The position numbers were made by a program, and so were the translations under genes. Source: Olsenella uli (lineage in GTDB: Bacteria > Actinomycetota > Coriobacteriia > Coriobacteriales > Atopobiaceae). From it: DNA of 64,000 nt. Position 1 is the first letter of the stretch; the number at the start of each line of letters is the position of its first letter. Below the pieces are notes generated by a model that was given only the letters and a program-made list of their open reading frames with translations, had not been told where the DNA came from and made no database searches. Location: assembly GCF_901212655.1 (NCBI RefSeq), contig NZ_CAAKON010000005.1, forward strand, positions 72,637 to 136,636, in the 5' to 3' direction. Below, piece after piece: positions 61,803-64,000 of this stretch.

Positions 61803-62679
61803 CAGCCTCCTTCAGGGCCTCGACCAGCACGGCCTTGGGCCCCTCGCTCATCTGATACAGCGGCAGGCGGTAGTTCGCCCCGATGAGGCCCATCTGCGCG
61901 AGGGCCTCCTTCACCGGAATGGGGTTGACCTCGCCAAACAGAGCCGAGATGAGCGGTTGCCCCGCGACCTGAATCTTCGTGGCCCACGCCACGTCGCCGT
62001 CTAGGTAGGCGCGGCACATCTCATGAACGAGGGCCGGCTGCACGTCGGCCCAGACGCTGATCGTGCCGGACGCGCCAAGCGCCATGAGTGGCACCGTCAG
62101 TGCGTCCTCGCCCGAGTACATGCGGAAGTCGTCGGAAAGATACTGGGCGATGCTCGCGGCGTAGGACACGCTACCGCTGGCCTCCTTGATGCCCATGACG
62201 TTGGGGTGCTCGGCCAGGCGCTCCACGTTGCGCACGCTGATAGAGCAGCCCGTGCGCCCCGGGATGTTGTAGAGGATGCAGGGAATGTCCGTGGCATCAG
62301 CCGTGTGCTTGAGGTGCTGGTAGATGCCCTCCTCGTTGGACTTGTTGTAGTAGGGCGAGATGATGAGCAGTGCGTCGGCGCCAAGCTCCTGATAGGTCAG
62401 GCTCTTGGACGTCTGCACGGCAGTGCAGTTGGAACCGGAGCCCGCAATGACCGGCACGCGCCCGGCCACGTGGTCCACCACGAACTTCACGACGGAGTTG
62501 TCCTCCTCGTCGGTCATCGTGGCGCTCTCGCCGGTGGTGCCCAGCGTGAGGATGGCATCGGTGCCCTGCTCCACGTGGAACTCAACGAGGCGCTCGAGCT
62601 GGTCGAAGTTGACGGACCCATCCTCGTTGAACGGGGTGACGAGGGCGACGATGGAGCCCTCGAGCTTGCGTACGTCCAT
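61789..62679 (-). CDS. dapA: 4-hydroxy-tetrahydrodipicolinate synthase
   Basis: 296 residues from ATG 62679, four bases after the lysA stop (AAAGGTAAG upstream). TIM-barrel features: GSIVALVTPFNEDGSVNF, LGTTGESATM, LIISPYYNKSNEEGIYQH, the catalytic Tyr in LYNIPGRTG and Schiff-base Lys in MGIKEASGSV. Condenses pyruvate with aspartate semialdehyde, the first committed lysine/diaminopimelate step. Confidence 0.97.
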   Translation of the reverse strand: MDVRKLEGSIVALVTPFNEDGSVNFDQLERLVEFHVEQGTDAILTLGTTGESATMTDEEDNSVVKFVVDHVAGRVPVIAGSGSNCTAVQTSKSLTYQELGADALLIISPYYNKSNEEGIYQHLKHTADATDIPCILYNIPGRTGCSISVRNVERLAEHPNVMGIKEASGSVSYAASIAQYLSDDFRMYSGEDALTVPLMALGASGTISVWADVQPALVHEMCRAYLDGDVAWATKIQVAGQPLISALFGEVNPIPVKEALAQMGLIGANYRLPLYQMSEGPKAVLVEALKEAGVIE

Positions 62680-62683
62680 ACGC

Positions 62684-64000
62684 TTACCTTTCCCTCGAAA
62701 CGTAATCCTGAACGGAGTCGACACAGATCCGCTCCCCCACCGGGAAGCAGTCAAAGGTGGCGAAGTAGTCGCGCGGCTCCTCGGCACGGCGGATGAGCCT
62801 GCCGGAGCCGTCCTCGCACAGCAGCACCTCGGCACTCTTGAGCCGGCCGTTGTAGTTGTAGCCCATCGAGAAGCCGTGGGCGCCCGCATCGTGGATGACG
62901 AGCAAGTCGCCCTCCTCCACTTCGGGCAGGTGCCGGTCGATGGCGAACTTGTCGTTGTTCTCGCAGAGCGACCCCACAACGTCGTACACGTGGTCTGCCG
63001 CGGCACGCGTCTTGTCCGGGCCACCCGGCTGACCCACCACGGAGACATGGTGGTAGGCGCCGTACATGGCAGGGCGCATCAGGTTCACCGCGCTCGCGTC
63101 CACCCCCACGTACTCCTTATAGATGTGCTTGTGGTGGATGGCCTTCGTGACCAGGCAACCGTAAGGCCCCAGCATGAAGCGGCCCATCTCGGTGTAGATG
63201 GCCACGTCGCCCATGCCCGCGGGCACGAGGGTGCGCTCGTACTCGCGGCGCACACCCTCGCCGATAACGTGGATGTCGTTGGCCGTCTGGCCCGGCAGGT
63301 ACGGGATGCCCACGCCACCGGACAAGTTCACGAAGCGCACGCGGGCACCGGTACCCGTTGCATCGAGTTCGGCCTGCAAACGCGTCACCAGCTCAAAGAG
63401 AATGCCCGCGAGCTTGGGGTAGTACCCATTGGTAACGGTGTTGCTCGCCAAGAAGGCGTGGATGCCAAAGCTGCGGGCGCCGCGCGCCGCAAGCTTCCGG
63501 TACGCCTCGAAAAGCTGCTCCTCCGTCATGCCGTACTTGGAGTCTCCCGGGTTGTCCATGATGCCGTTGGAGAGCCGGAACAAGCCGCCCGGGTTGAAGC
63601 GGCAGCTGACAGTCTCGGGAATGTGCCCCGTGGCCTTCTCGTAGAAATCGATGTGGCTGATGTCATCGAAGTTGACGATGGCGCCGAGCTTGTCCGCCAG
63701 CACGAAGTCCTCGGCGGGAGTGTCGTTGCTCGAGAACATGATGTGGTGGCCGGAGACGCCCACGGCGTCCGCAAGCATCAGCTCGCAGGCGCTGGCGCAG
63801 TCCGTGCCGCAGCCCTCCTCGCGCAGGATGTCGAGGATGAAGGGGTTGGGCGTGGCCTTGACGGCAAAGTACTCGCGGTAGCCGGGATTCCAGGCAAAGG
63901 CCTCGCGGACAGCGCGCGCATTGGCACGGATGCCCGCCTCGTCGTAGAGATGAAACGGCGTGGGGAATTGCTTGGCAAGATCTTCGAGCTGCGGCTTTGT
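62684..64000 (-). CDS. lysA: diaminopimelate decarboxylase (partial at its N-terminus)
   Basis: The gene runs off the right edge: the minus-strand frame stays open to 64000, adding 74 residues (TKPQLEDLAKQFPTPFHLYDEAG...) before the Met at 63778 and including the PLP lysine in YFAVKATPNP. About 438 residues are visible. Further motifs: CGTDCASACEL, FNPGGLF, HAFLASNTVTNGYY, VNLSGGVGIPYLPG, GRFMLGPYGCLV, GSLCENNDK and HDAGAHGFSMGYNYNG. Fold type III enzyme converting meso-diaminopimelate to lysine. First visible gene of lysA-dapA-dapB-dapH. Confidence 0.94.
   Translation of the reverse strand, partial: TKPQLEDLAKQFPTPFHLYDEAGIRANARAVREAFAWNPGYREYFAVKATPNPFILDILREEGCGTDCASACELMLADAVGVSGHHIMFSSNDTPAEDFVLADKLGAIVNFDDISHIDFYEKATGHIPETVSCRFNPGGLFRLSNGIMDNPGDSKYGMTEEQLFEAYRKLAARGARSFGIHAFLASNTVTNGYYPKLAGILFELVTRLQAELDATGTGARVRFVNLSGGVGIPYLPGQTANDIHVIGEGVRREYERTLVPAGMGDVAIYTEMGRFMLGPYGCLVTKAIHHKHIYKEYVGVDASAVNLMRPAMYGAYHHVSVVGQPGGPDKTRAAADHVYDVVGSLCENNDKFAIDRHLPEVEEGDLLVIHDAGAHGFSMGYNYNGRLKSAEVLLCEDGSGRLIRRAEEPRDYFATFDCFPVGERICVDSVQDYVSRER

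Overview
The window looks like a chromosomal segment from a high-GC, mostly anaerobic Gram-positive bacterium, most likely a member of the Coriobacteriia (Olsenella/Atopobium/Collinsella-like). The signs are: strong GC bias in third codon positions, pyruvate:ferredoxin oxidoreductase plus a 2[4Fe-4S] ferredoxin, an actinobacterial HspR-controlled dnaK-grpE-dnaJ-hspR operon, BceAB/BceRS- and LytTR-type systems, and Tat-type lipoprotein export. The lineage is inferred from gene content, not from a database match. No rRNA, insertion sequence, prophage or cas gene is visible.

Layout. 1-4.5 kb: end of a YitT/DUF2179 membrane protein, a C-terminally anchored basic protein, a DEAD-box RNA helicase with an RG-rich tail, and two small membrane proteins. 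4.7-7.5 kb (minus): HAD phosphatase, ribokinase and nucleoside hydrolase, apparently for nucleoside salvage. 7.7-11.3 kb: pgi, an unknown protein, trxA, a metallophosphoesterase. 11.5-15.7 kb (minus): queT, glycosyltransferase, soluble LytS-like kinase and LytTR regulator, closely packed. 16-19.6 kb: nifJ. 19.8-29.2 kb: a possible class IV aminotransferase relative, BceAB-like exporter, amino-acid ABC transporter, then a BceRS-like two-component pair on the other strand. 29.5-36.5 kb (minus): a mannose-family PTS (IIA, IIB and a fused IICD) followed by a thiazoline-carboxylate-hydrolase-like enzyme, an M20 dipeptidase, an L-cysteine desulfidase-like enzyme and a HAD phosphatase. This is the least conventional gene set here. 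37-46 kb: AAA/DUF4143 ATPase behind an AT-rich, repeat-bearing leader, purH, DUF2207 protein, ferritin, gluQ, tRNA-Arg(ACG), tRNA-Ser(GCT), an NlpC/P60-like protein. 46-58 kb: hsp20, small membrane proteins, a PASTA protein without a kinase domain, clpB, and hspR-dnaJ-grpE-dnaK. 58.7-64 kb: ferredoxin, a structured untranslated stretch, an internally deleted Nif3-like remnant, and the lysine operon lysA-dapA-dapB-dapH.

Genes that appear to work together: rbsK, the HAD protein and the nucleoside hydrolase; queT and gluQ (queuosine supply and use); nifJ and ferredoxin (pyruvate oxidation); dapA, dapB, dapH and lysA (acetyl branch of diaminopimelate/lysine synthesis); and hsp20, clpB and the dnaK operon, which share the inverted repeat AATCTAA-N10/11-TTAGATT (or ATAGATT) upstream, a candidate HspR-type operator. 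Several intergenic regions carry short palindromic dispersed repeats (a TGAGTC family and a GGGACAG family) that are not explained by genes.
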